Source: an uncultured Capnocytophaga sp. | GTDB taxonomy: Bacteria > Bacteroidota > Bacteroidia > Flavobacteriales > Flavobacteriaceae | Assembly (NCBI GenBank): GCA_905372595.1 | Contig: CAJPPS010000029.1 | Coordinates: forward strand, 1-10,334 | Length of the DNA stretch: 10,334 bases | Reading direction: 5' to 3' | Shown: positions 1 to 6,797 of the stretch, piece by piece | Position numbering within the stretch: the stretch's first letter is position 1 | Layout: every line of letters starts with the position of its first letter | Translations under genes and position numbers: made by a program | The notes under the pieces: generated by a model | Seen by the model: only the letters and a program-made list of their open reading frames with translations | Databases searched by the model: none | What the model was told of the DNA's origin: nothing

Positions 1-6
1 TTTCAT
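1..6 (-). CDS. possible first two codons of a leftward gene (partial)
   Basis: Read on the minus strand, an ATG at positions 6-4 followed by AAA runs off the left edge. It lies about 45 bases downstream of a good leftward promoter match at 59-88, and 'Met-Lys' is a common beginning for a protein in this kind of genome. Only two codons are visible, so neither the product nor the frame can be confirmed. The call rests on promoter position alone. Confidence 0.3.
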
Positions 7-58
7 TACGTTCTATTTACAAAACAAAAAGACCTTCCCTTATGGGATTTTCTTATGG

Positions 59-88
59 CAAAAGTAGTGATTTTTTTTGAAAGACCAA
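59..88 (-). promoter_or_regulatory. leftward Bacteroidota-type promoter at the left edge
   Basis: On the minus strand the sequence reads TTG (88-86), a 19-base spacer, then TACTTTTG (66-59). This matches the Bacteroidota vegetative promoter form (-33 TTG, -7 TAnnTTTG) at the expected spacing. Transcription would start near position 52 and leave the window to the left, divergent from ligA. Confidence 0.5.
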
Positions 89-325
89 CCCATTAAACAC
101 TTTTTAACGATTACTTTTTTTTATATCTAAATAGAAAAAATCAATATTTTTCTTGTTATTCTAAAAACTGAGCCAAACTGTATTGAAACAAGAAGAGGAT
201 AAGAGAGGTTCTTAAGCTGAGGATACCTCCGCTTTTATATATCAAGGAAAGGTATTTTTAAAGGCTATTTCTACATTTTAAGATTCGATAACAAGAAAAT
301 ATCATCGTTTTAACGCCTTCACTAC
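89..325. other. AT-rich intergenic region without a recognisable gene
   Basis: Together with its flanking promoters this forms the roughly 420-base gap before ligA. I see no convincing coding frame, tRNA or known riboswitch. It contains homopolymer T and A runs near 71-78 and 115-155, and two short segments (204-213 and 221-232) that are complementary to 384-403 just upstream of ligA. A minus-strand open frame covering 258-488 is an antisense artefact that runs into ligA. Confidence 0.5.
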
Positions 326-356
326 TTGATTCTTTCTTGCAATTGTCGTACCTTTG
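326..356 (+). promoter_or_regulatory. ligA promoter
   Basis: TTG at 326-328, a 20-base spacer, then TACCTTTG at 349-356 is an exact fit to the Bacteroidota -33/-7 promoter form. The expected transcription start is near 362-363. This leaves an A-rich leader of about 67 bases before the ligA ATG at 430, with no Shine-Dalgarno-like sequence, as is usual in this phylum. Confidence 0.75.
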
Positions 357-429
357 CCCCAATAAGAAAAATCCGCTAATTAAAAGAACCTCTGCGGAGA
401 TCCCTCTCTCAAAATAAAAAACTACCCCA

Positions 430-2433
430 ATGAATGATCCTATCCTAGAAAAAATCCAAACCTTACGTGAGGAACTTAACCAACACAATTACGACTATTA
501 TGTCCTTGATACCCCTACTATCTCTGACTATGAATTTGACCAGAAACTCAAAGCCTTACAGGAATTAGAAAAACAATATCCTCAATACAATGACCCCAAT
601 TCACCCTCCGTACGTGTTGGAGGTCAGATTACCAAAAATTTCTCCACCGTAACCCACGAATTTAGAATGTACTCCTTGGATAACTCTTACTCCAAAGAAG
701 AGCTTGAGGAATGGGAAAAGCGCGTACTGAAGCTCTTAGGTACTGAGAAAGTCTCTTTTGTATGTGAGCTTAAGTATGATGGTGCTTCTATAGACCTTAC
801 CTATCGCCAAGGGAAGCTTGTACAAGCCACTACCCGAGGAGATGGTATACAAGGGGATGAGATTACTGCCAATGTACGTACCATTGGGAGCGTACCCCTA
901 ACCCTCCGTGGAGATTACCCTGAGGACTTCCATATTCGTGGAGAAATCATTATCCTCAAGGAAGGCTTTAAGAAGATGAACGAGCAACGTATCGCAGAAG
1001 GGGAAGACCCCTATATGAACCCCCGAAATACCGCTAGCGGAAGCCTTAAGCTACAGGATACCACCGAAGTAGCTAAGCGTCCGCTAGACTGCTTACTCTA
1101 CTATGTAGTAGGCAATAACCTTCCCATACATACCCAGTTCGAGAGCTTACAGAAAGCTCGTGAATGGGGCTTTAAAGTTCCTTCTCAATCACAGCTATGT
1201 CATAGCACTCAGGAGGTAATGGACTTCATCAACTATTGGGATATTCACCGCCACGACCTCCCTTATGAAACAGATGGGGTGGTTATTAAGGTCAATGAAT
1301 ACCACGCTCAGCAGGAGCTCGGATACACTTCCAAATCCCCTCGATGGGCTATTGCTTATAAGTTCAAGGCAGAACAGGTAAGTACTACTCTGGAAAGCAT
1401 CTCCTATCAGGTAGGACGCACAGGCGCCATTACTCCTGTAGCCAACCTTACCCCTGTCCTACTAGCAGGAACCATCGTTAAGCGTGCTTCCCTGCATAAT
1501 GCAGACCAAATTGCTAAGCTAGGCTTACACCTATCCGATGAAGTATTTGTTGAAAAAGGAGGTGAGATTATCCCTAAAATTACGGGAGTAAAGCTCGAAC
1601 AACGTTCCTCACAAGCGACTCCTATTACTTTTATCACACACTGCCCTGAATGTAACACTCCTCTGGTACGCAATGAGGGAGAAGCACAACACTACTGCCC
1701 CAACGCTTATGGATGCCCTCCACAGATTACCGGACGTATCCAGCACTTTATTTCCCGTAAGGCTATGGATATTGAAGGCTTAGGCTCTGAAACGGTAGAA
1801 CTGATGTTCCGCGCTGGGCTTATCCACAATTATGCAGATCTCTATGAGCTCAAAGCCGAACAAATACAAGACTTGGAGCGTATGGGTACTCGTAGCGCAC
1901 AGAACATAATAAAAGGAATTGAGAAGTCCAAGGAAGTACCTTTTGAGCGGGTGCTCTTTGCCTTAGGAATCCGTATGGTAGGAGAAACTGTCGCTAAAAA
2001 GCTTGCTAAAACCTATAAGAGCTTACAAGCACTACGGACTACTTCCTATGAAGCCCTTATCCAGATAGATGAAATAGGTGACCGTATCGCACAGAGCGTC
2101 ATCGAATTCTTTGCCAATGACCTTAATAAAGCCATCCTAGAACGCTTAGAAAGATACGGATTACAAATGGAAATTCAGGAGACAGAAGCACCTATCTCAG
2201 ATGTACTAAAAGGAAAGACACTGGTAGTCTCTGGGGTCTTTGCCCGTCATTCCCGTGACGAACTCAAAGCGCTTATTGAGAGTCACGGTGGAAAAGTAGG
2301 CTCCTCCATCTCTTCCAAAACAAGTTATGTCGTAGCTGGTGAAAATATGGGACCTAGTAAGCTAGAAAAAGCCACTCAGCTGAATATCCCCATCCTCTCG
2401 GAAGCAGATTTTGAAAAGCTAATCCTTGAATAA
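430..2433 (+). CDS. ligA: NAD-dependent DNA ligase LigA
   Basis: This cytoplasmic enzyme seals nicks in duplex DNA (Okazaki fragments, repair) using NAD+. At 667 residues it is full length for the family. Visible order: an N-terminal NAD-binding Ia region (about 1-65, with the YDYY stretch); the adenylation domain with the nucleophilic lysine K115 in KYDG, followed by TRGDG, the RGE motif, NPRNTASGSLK and DGVVIK; an OB-fold beginning around QVGRTGAITPVA; a four-cysteine zinc finger (C405, C408, C423, C429); helix-hairpin-helix repeats around 440-580; and a C-terminal BRCT domain from about 590 (GKTLVVSGVF) to the end. All key motifs are intact. The ATG at 430 follows an A-rich leader and a consensus promoter. 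The gene is monocistronic here and ends 3 bases from the convergent amidase stop codon. Confidence 0.98.
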   Translation: MNDPILEKIQTLREELNQHNYDYYVLDTPTISDYEFDQKLKALQELEKQYPQYNDPNSPSVRVGGQITKNFSTVTHEFRMYSLDNSYSKEELEEWEKRVLKLLGTEKVSFVCELKYDGASIDLTYRQGKLVQATTRGDGIQGDEITANVRTIGSVPLTLRGDYPEDFHIRGEIIILKEGFKKMNEQRIAEGEDPYMNPRNTASGSLKLQDTTEVAKRPLDCLLYYVVGNNLPIHTQFESLQKAREWGFKVPSQSQLCHSTQEVMDFINYWDIHRHDLPYETDGVVIKVNEYHAQQELGYTSKSPRWAIAYKFKAEQVSTTLESISYQVGRTGAITPVANLTPVLLAGTIVKRASLHNADQIAKLGLHLSDEVFVEKGGEIIPKITGVKLEQRSSQATPITFITHCPECNTPLVRNEGEAQHYCPNAYGCPPQITGRIQHFISRKAMDIEGLGSETVELMFRAGLIHNYADLYELKAEQIQDLERMGTRSAQNIIKGIEKSKEVPFERVLFALGIRMVGETVAKKLAKTYKSLQALRTTSYEALIQIDEIGDRIAQSVIEFFANDLNKAILERLERYGLQMEIQETEAPISDVLKGKTLVVSGVFARHSRDELKALIESHGGKVGSSISSKTSYVVAGENMGPSKLEKATQLNIPILSEADFEKLILE

Positions 2434-2436
2434 GGC

Positions 2437-3459
2437 TTATCTTATAGCATCCATTGTGGAACGCTTACCCTTAACAAAAGGAACGATAAAAGCATCCTTA
2501 AAGCCCTTATCCTTAGCGATTTGTAGGAGCTGATCTATCTTGCTTTTCTCTGATTCTTTACCATAGTAGTAACGGAAAGCGTTCCCTATCTTTTCCTTGA
2601 TAATAGGACTCAATCCCTTGAAGTTTGAAGGAACAGCTGGCAAATCTTTATTAGAAGTGGATATCTGTACGCGGTAGTAAATATCAGATTCAAGAATAGG
2701 GTTTATAGTATTATTACTCTTAAGCCAATGGTTATAATTCTTAATTGCCTTAACAATGCTTTCTGCTATCTGTTGTTGTCCTTTAGCAGAGTTAAGGAAG
2801 TCTCGTTCGGTTTCATTACTAAGGAAGCCCGTTTCTATTAGCAAGGAAGGCATATAAGTCTGGTGTAGAACAATAAAGCCTGCTTGCTTAACTCCTCTAT
2901 CCTTACGCTGGGTATTCTCAGCTAGGGCGGACTGTACGCGCTTGGCTGCCTGAATACTCTGCTCAAGGAACTCCTCCTGCATTATGGATAAGCCAATGAA
3001 AGATTCTGGGGAATTGATATCATAGCCTGCATACTTTTGCTTGTAATCCTTCTCCAGATAGATTACCCTATTCTCTTCCTTAGCTACCTCAAAGTTGATA
3101 TCACTCACGTGTAAGCCCAGTACATAGGATTCCGATCCGTGAGCTTCCTTACTAGGAGAAGAATTACAGTGTACCGAAACAAAGAGATCTGCTTTTGCCT
3201 TATTAGCAAGGGCTCCTCGCTCATACAGTTCTATAAAGCGATCATCCTTACGGGTATAAATAACTCTATATAAGGGATCTTTCTCAAGTTCTTTCCCTAC
3301 CAAGAGGACTATTTTAAGAACAATATCCTTTTCATAGATTTTCTTATGAACCTTTCCTGGGTCTTTGCCTCCGTGTCCTGCATCTAAGACAATGGTGAAT
3401 TGCTGTTGCCCTAACATAGGCAACGAAAAGAACAGAAGAAGATAGCCTAAATACTTCAT
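2437..3459 (-). CDS. secreted N-acetylmuramoyl-L-alanine amidase (Amidase_3) with SPOR-like tail
   Basis: This predicted zinc amidase cleaves the bond between N-acetylmuramic acid and L-alanine of peptidoglycan, with a likely role in cell separation or wall turnover. The 340-residue protein starts with a signal peptide (about 1-18, hydrophobic LGYLLLFFSLPML, then GQQQ). The Amidase_3 domain follows, with likely zinc ligands H29 (DAGHGG), E43 (YEKD) and H97 (SVHCNS) and catalytic E209 (LIETGFLSN). A stretch at about 110-185 between these motifs is probably the variable helical or regulatory insertion. Residues about 257-330 (YYRVQIS ... FRYYYG ... GFKDAFIVPF) resemble a SPOR-type domain, which would target denuded septal glycan. 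I chose ATG at 3459 because it opens directly on the signal peptide; an in-frame TTG at 3489 would add ten residues in front. It is divergent from lptD and convergent with ligA. The exact family name (AmiA/B/C-like) is not assigned. Confidence 0.93.
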   Translation of the reverse strand: MKYLGYLLLFFSLPMLGQQQFTIVLDAGHGGKDPGKVHKKIYEKDIVLKIVLLVGKELEKDPLYRVIYTRKDDRFIELYERGALANKAKADLFVSVHCNSSPSKEAHGSESYVLGLHVSDINFEVAKEENRVIYLEKDYKQKYAGYDINSPESFIGLSIMQEEFLEQSIQAAKRVQSALAENTQRKDRGVKQAGFIVLHQTYMPSLLIETGFLSNETERDFLNSAKGQQQIAESIVKAIKNYNHWLKSNNTINPILESDIYYRVQISTSNKDLPAVPSNFKGLSPIIKEKIGNAFRYYYGKESEKSKIDQLLQIAKDKGFKDAFIVPFVKGKRSTMDAIR

Positions 3460-3589
3460 TAATGATAAAATTTCTTTAAAAAACGACAATATTTCTCAGC
3501 AAGTCTTTCAGGATACAAAAAATATCCGTAAGTTTGACCTTTGAAAATAAACGGATTAACTCTAGTTTAAACCTTTGATTTTCAAAATG

Positions 3590-3597
3590 CAAAAGTA
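3590..3597 (-). promoter_or_regulatory. probable amidase promoter, -7 box
   Basis: The minus strand reads TACTTTTG, an exact TAnnTTTG match, followed by C as often seen in flavobacterial promoters. The expected start of transcription is near 3583, giving a leader of roughly 120 bases to the amidase ATG. No good -33 TTG is visible at the expected distance, so the assignment is tentative. Confidence 0.4.
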
Positions 3598-3604
3598 GAA
3601 AAAA

Positions 3605-3646
3605 ATGTTGAACTTTTACACCTACCTCTTTATATTTTGCAAATAA
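3605..3646 (+). other. 13-codon upstream ORF overlapping the lptD start
   Basis: An ATG at 3605, preceded by an A-rich stretch typical of Bacteroidota translation starts, opens a short frame reading MLNFYTYLFIFCK and stopping at TAA 3644-3646. It overlaps the TTG start of lptD (3637) in another frame. It could be a leader peptide coupled to lptD translation if transcription starts upstream, for example from the AACCTTTG near-match at 3570-3577. It could equally be chance in AT-rich DNA. Confidence 0.2.
3608..3639 (+). promoter_or_regulatory. candidate lptD promoter overlapping the predicted start codon
   Basis: TTG at 3608-3610, a 20-base gap and TATATTTTG at 3631-3639 resemble the -33/-7 pair, but the second box has one extra base (TA-NNN-TTTG). 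If used, transcription would start near 3645, downstream of the predicted TTG start codon at 3637. The two assignments therefore conflict, and at least one must be wrong. Confidence 0.35.
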
Positions 3647-6285
3647 ATAAAAAATATAGCTTACTGATAGGAGTTATCACTTGTTTTATAGGACTCTTTG
3701 CCCAGAAAAAGGCTCCCCTAAGAGCCTCAATGGTAGCGCCCTTAAGCGAAGTGCTACCTACCCTCTCCGATACTTTGGCAAAGGACTCCTTAGCCATTAC
3801 ACCTAAGGACACCCTAAAGAAGCCTAGCATCCTTTCTGATGTGGTTCGCTATCAAGCCAAGGACTGTGTAGTTATCAGCAAACACAAGAAGCAAATCACC
3901 CTTTATGACCAGAGCAAGATATCCTATGAAGATACGAACTTAGAGGCAGGAATCAGTATCATTAATTACCAAAAACGAGAAGCTTATGCCGGAGGAATTA
4001 AGGACAGTACAGGAAACCCTACGCAATCTCCTATATTCAAGCAAGGAAACCAAGTAATTGAACCTGATTCTATTCGATTCAACTACGTAACCAAAAAAGC
4101 AATTATACGTAACGCTTATACTACTCAGGACGAAAACAAGATTCGTGCTCAGATTATCAAAAAAGAGAATGATTCCACCTACTTCCTCCACGAAGGAATT
4201 GTTACTACTGCGGAAGACCTCTCTGACCCTGATTATTATATCCGCTTACGCAAAGCAAAATTTGTTCCTAAGAAAAAAATTGTAGCGGGCTTTAGTAATA
4301 TGTATATCTCAGATGTACCTACTCCTATTGCGTTGCCTTTTGCTTACTATCCGATGACGGAATCTCGTACCTCTGGACTCCTCTTTCCTACCTTCGGGCA
4401 AGTAAATGACCGTGGTTATTTCCTTCAGAATGGAGGATATTACTTTGTTATTTCTGATTATTTAGACCTAGCCCTTACAGGAGATTACTATACCAACGGC
4501 AGTTACGGAATCCGTACCAACTCCACCTATCGCAAGCGTTACAAATATTCAGGAAATTTTAATCTGCGCTATGAGAACCTCATCTATAGCCAGCGAGGAT
4601 TCCCTGATTATAGCCGTAATTCTATCTATAACATCCAGTGGTCTCACTCTCAAGATAGTAAGTCCAGCCCGCTTTCTACTTTCTCCGCTTCGGTGAACTT
4701 GGGAAGTTCTACTTATTACCGCAATTCGTATAACCAGCAGAATTCCTCTAATTTCCTTAATAACACGCTCTCATCTTCTATTTCGTATTCAAGGACTTTC
4801 CCTTCCTATCCATCGGTAAACCTATCCTTGACGGCTTCGCATTCGCAGAATACGAATACACAGAGTATCCAAATGACACTCCCTGCGATGCGTGTAAGTA
4901 TGGAACGTATCTATCCTTTTGTCAAAAGAGGAATGCCTAAAAAGGGACTTATTGAGAATATCAACCTGAACTATAGCCTTCAGGGAGATAACCGTTACAC
5001 CACCACCGATAATGAGTTCTTCTCCAGTGCTATGTTTGCCAAAGCACAGAGTGGCTTCCGCCATAGTATCCCTTTGAGTACCAACTTCAAAGTGCTGAAG
5101 TTCTTCAGTGTCTCCTTGAACTCTTCCTTGAATGAGACTTGGCAGTTCAAGACTGTAAGATACCACGACTATAGTGACCTAACCAACCGAGTAGATAAAG
5201 ACACTCTCAATGGGTTTGACCGCTATCTCACCTATAACTTTGGGGCGGGAATAGGGACTACCCTCTATGGTACTTTTGATTTCGGAAAGGATAAAAAGAT
5301 TCAAGCAATCCGACACGTAATGAGACCATCAGTAAGTTATGGTTATACACCGTCCTTTGATAATTACTATGATTATTACATCGCTGATGCTTTCGGTACT
5401 CGTCGTGAGTATAGTCGTTTCGAGGGAGGACTTTATGGCACCCCAGGACGTAATGAGTCCAGCGCAATGAACTTCTCCTTAAGCAATACCTTTGAAGCCA
5501 AAGTACGTAGCAAGGACTCCACCGATACAGCTGTAAAAAAAGTGATGCTCCTCAATAGCTTGAATTTTTCTTCTTCCTATGACCTAGTACGAAAACAATT
5601 CAGCCCAGTGAATATCACGGGAGGAACTCAGCTCTTTGACAATAAGTTAGGGGTAAATTTCGGAGCTACCTTGAATCCTTATGCCATTGATGCCAATGGT
5701 AGCCAGATGGAGAAGTTCAATATCAATAATGGAGGTAGTCTCTTTAGGCTTACCAATGCCAACCTCACCCTGAACTATGCTTTCTCTAGCAAAAACTTCC
5801 AAAAAAGCAAAAGTAGTGATAACACTGCCTCTGGAGGCCGTTCGGACGACCTCTTTGGCGCAGCTATGAATACCGACCTGAGCAAGCCTATGAAAGAAGA
5901 GGATCCTGACAAAAAAGAAACAGAAAAAAAGCAAAGGCTCTACTATGCCTCTATGCCTTGGGACATTACCCTTGCTCATTCCCTATCTTATTCCAATAAC
6001 AACCGAAATCCTATGATTTCCAGTAACTCACTAATGGTCTCTGGGAACGTGGACTTAACCCCTAAATGGCGCGTAGGTGCTTCTTCTGGGTATGATTTTG
6101 CCAATAATGGGGTTACCTATACTCAGATACGTTTCGAAAGAGATCTCAATAGCTTCCGTATGTCCTTTAGTTTCTCTCCTTTCGGAGACCGAAATTCTTG
6201 GTACTTTTTTATTGGAATCAAAGCCTCTATGCTCTCTGACCTCAAGTGGGAAAAGAACAAATCACCTGATAGGGTACTTAACTAA
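3637..6285 (+). CDS. lptD: LptD-like outer-membrane LPS assembly protein (Bacteroidota type)
   Basis: Predicted outer-membrane beta-barrel that receives lipopolysaccharide from the periplasmic Lpt bridge and places it in the outer leaflet. The 882-residue frame has a signal peptide (about 1-23, LLIGVITCFIGLFAQ), a Ser/Thr/Pro-rich linker (about 25-66), an OstA/LptA-like beta-jellyroll (from about 68, VVRYQAKDCVV, to about 230), the conserved junction LPFAYYPM...SRTSGLLFPTFG (about 233-253), then a long barrel rich in alternating aromatic and Ser/Asn/Thr residues to the C-terminus. A charged Lys/Asp/Glu/Ser stretch at about 722-768 is probably a surface loop. The mature protein has only one cysteine (C77). 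The start is uncertain: no ATG or GTG precedes the signal peptide, so TTG at 3637 is the only ordinary initiation codon in frame that keeps a charged signal peptide; the first ATG (3730) would lose it. ridA follows after 39 bases and is probably co-transcribed. Confidence 0.88.
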   Translation: MQINKKYSLLIGVITCFIGLFAQKKAPLRASMVAPLSEVLPTLSDTLAKDSLAITPKDTLKKPSILSDVVRYQAKDCVVISKHKKQITLYDQSKISYEDTNLEAGISIINYQKREAYAGGIKDSTGNPTQSPIFKQGNQVIEPDSIRFNYVTKKAIIRNAYTTQDENKIRAQIIKKENDSTYFLHEGIVTTAEDLSDPDYYIRLRKAKFVPKKKIVAGFSNMYISDVPTPIALPFAYYPMTESRTSGLLFPTFGQVNDRGYFLQNGGYYFVISDYLDLALTGDYYTNGSYGIRTNSTYRKRYKYSGNFNLRYENLIYSQRGFPDYSRNSIYNIQWSHSQDSKSSPLSTFSASVNLGSSTYYRNSYNQQNSSNFLNNTLSSSISYSRTFPSYPSVNLSLTASHSQNTNTQSIQMTLPAMRVSMERIYPFVKRGMPKKGLIENINLNYSLQGDNRYTTTDNEFFSSAMFAKAQSGFRHSIPLSTNFKVLKFFSVSLNSSLNETWQFKTVRYHDYSDLTNRVDKDTLNGFDRYLTYNFGAGIGTTLYGTFDFGKDKKIQAIRHVMRPSVSYGYTPSFDNYYDYYIADAFGTRREYSRFEGGLYGTPGRNESSAMNFSLSNTFEAKVRSKDSTDTAVKKVMLLNSLNFSSSYDLVRKQFSPVNITGGTQLFDNKLGVNFGATLNPYAIDANGSQMEKFNINNGGSLFRLTNANLTLNYAFSSKNFQKSKSSDNTASGGRSDDLFGAAMNTDLSKPMKEEDPDKKETEKKQRLYYASMPWDITLAHSLSYSNNNRNPMISSNSLMVSGNVDLTPKWRVGASSGYDFANNGVTYTQIRFERDLNSFRMSFSFSPFGDRNSWYFFIGIKASMLSDLKWEKNKSPDRVLN

Positions 6286-6324
6286 TTTATTTGCTAATTA
6301 TCAAAATATCAAATTTATATTCGT

Positions 6325-6705
6325 ATGAAAAAAGTAATACTTTCCACTAAGGCTCCTGCCCCTATAGGACCTTACAGCCAAGCCATCTTAGCTGGAAATA
6401 CTTTGTATGTATCTGGGCAAATTCCCATCAATCCTGAAACAGGAGAAGTGGTTTCAGGAGGGATTGTTCCTGAAACTAAGCAAGTAATGGAAAACCTCAA
6501 AGCCATCCTAGAGGAAGCCGGATATTCCTTTGCTGATGTAGTGAAAACTACCATTCTTCTTGAGGATTTAGCCCATTTTGCTCAGGTAAACGAACTCTAT
6601 GGAGCTTATTTCCCTACCGAAGGAGCACCTGCAAGGGAGACCTACCAAGTGGCAAAACTTCCTAAAGGAGTTGCGGTAGAAATTTCCTGCATCGCTGTAA
6701 AATAG
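6325..6705 (+). CDS. ridA: RidA family 2-iminobutanoate/2-iminopropanoate deaminase
   Basis: A small cytoplasmic protein of the RidA/YjgF/UK114 family (126 residues, typical length). It hydrolyses reactive enamine/imine intermediates released by PLP enzymes such as threonine dehydratase, protecting other PLP enzymes. Visible hallmarks: PIGPYSQA with Y17, LYVSGQIPINPETG, the ENLKAILEEAG helix, the substrate-binding arginine R104 in PARET, and the C-terminal VEISCIAV strand with E120. T106 replaces the cysteine found at the aligned position in E. coli, a residue that varies in the family. ATG at 6325 lies 39 bases after the lptD stop, with no full promoter match in the gap. Transcriptional coupling to lptD is likely, though their functions are unrelated. 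Confidence 0.95.
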   Translation: MKKVILSTKAPAPIGPYSQAILAGNTLYVSGQIPINPETGEVVSGGIVPETKQVMENLKAILEEAGYSFADVVKTTILLEDLAHFAQVNELYGAYFPTEGAPARETYQVAKLPKGVAVEISCIAVK

Positions 6706-6719
6706 CTTTTTCAGTAAAA

Positions 6720-6791
6720 AAGACTATCCAAAAAGAGGTAAGCAAAACACCCTTATAGAAGAGTTATAATAATCACTTTTTGGATAGTCTT
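6720..6791 (-). terminator. 16-bp inverted repeat, probable terminator for rimO
   Basis: Two perfect complementary 16-base arms (6720-6735 and 6776-6791; core AGACTATCC / GGATAGTCT) enclose a 40-base spacer. On the minus strand the stem runs into six T residues (6721-6716), a plausible intrinsic terminator for rimO, whose stop codon is 6 bases away. On the plus strand no T-run follows the stem, so its value for ridA is less clear. A smaller TTATA/TATAA pair (6753-6757 / 6765-6769) sits within the loop. Arms this long around such a large loop are unusual for a terminator. Confidence 0.6.
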
Positions 6792-6797
6792 CACCTA

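Noticed and set aside
258..488. 76-codon minus-strand open frame upstream of and into ligA
   Set aside because: It crosses the ligA promoter and start antisense, has no recognisable domain and no promoter of its own; a chance frame.
3511..3527. Small hairpin GGATA-caaaaaa-TATCC upstream of the amidase
   Set aside because: Only five pairs in AT-rich DNA; too weak to call an operator or attenuator.
3710..3727. Hairpin AGGCTC-ccctaa-GAGCCT within the first codons of lptD
   Set aside because: Six pairs inside coding sequence, no T-run, no supporting evidence for a regulatory role.
4822..5166. 114-codon minus-strand frame inside lptD (and similar ones at 3940-4191, 5258-5467, 5647-5979)
   Set aside because: All are antisense shadows of the lptD reading frame with no family signature.
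6316..6323. TATATTCG near-match to a -7 box just before ridA
   Set aside because: Transcription would begin after the ridA ATG and the upstream TTG is 22 bases away; co-transcription with lptD is simpler.
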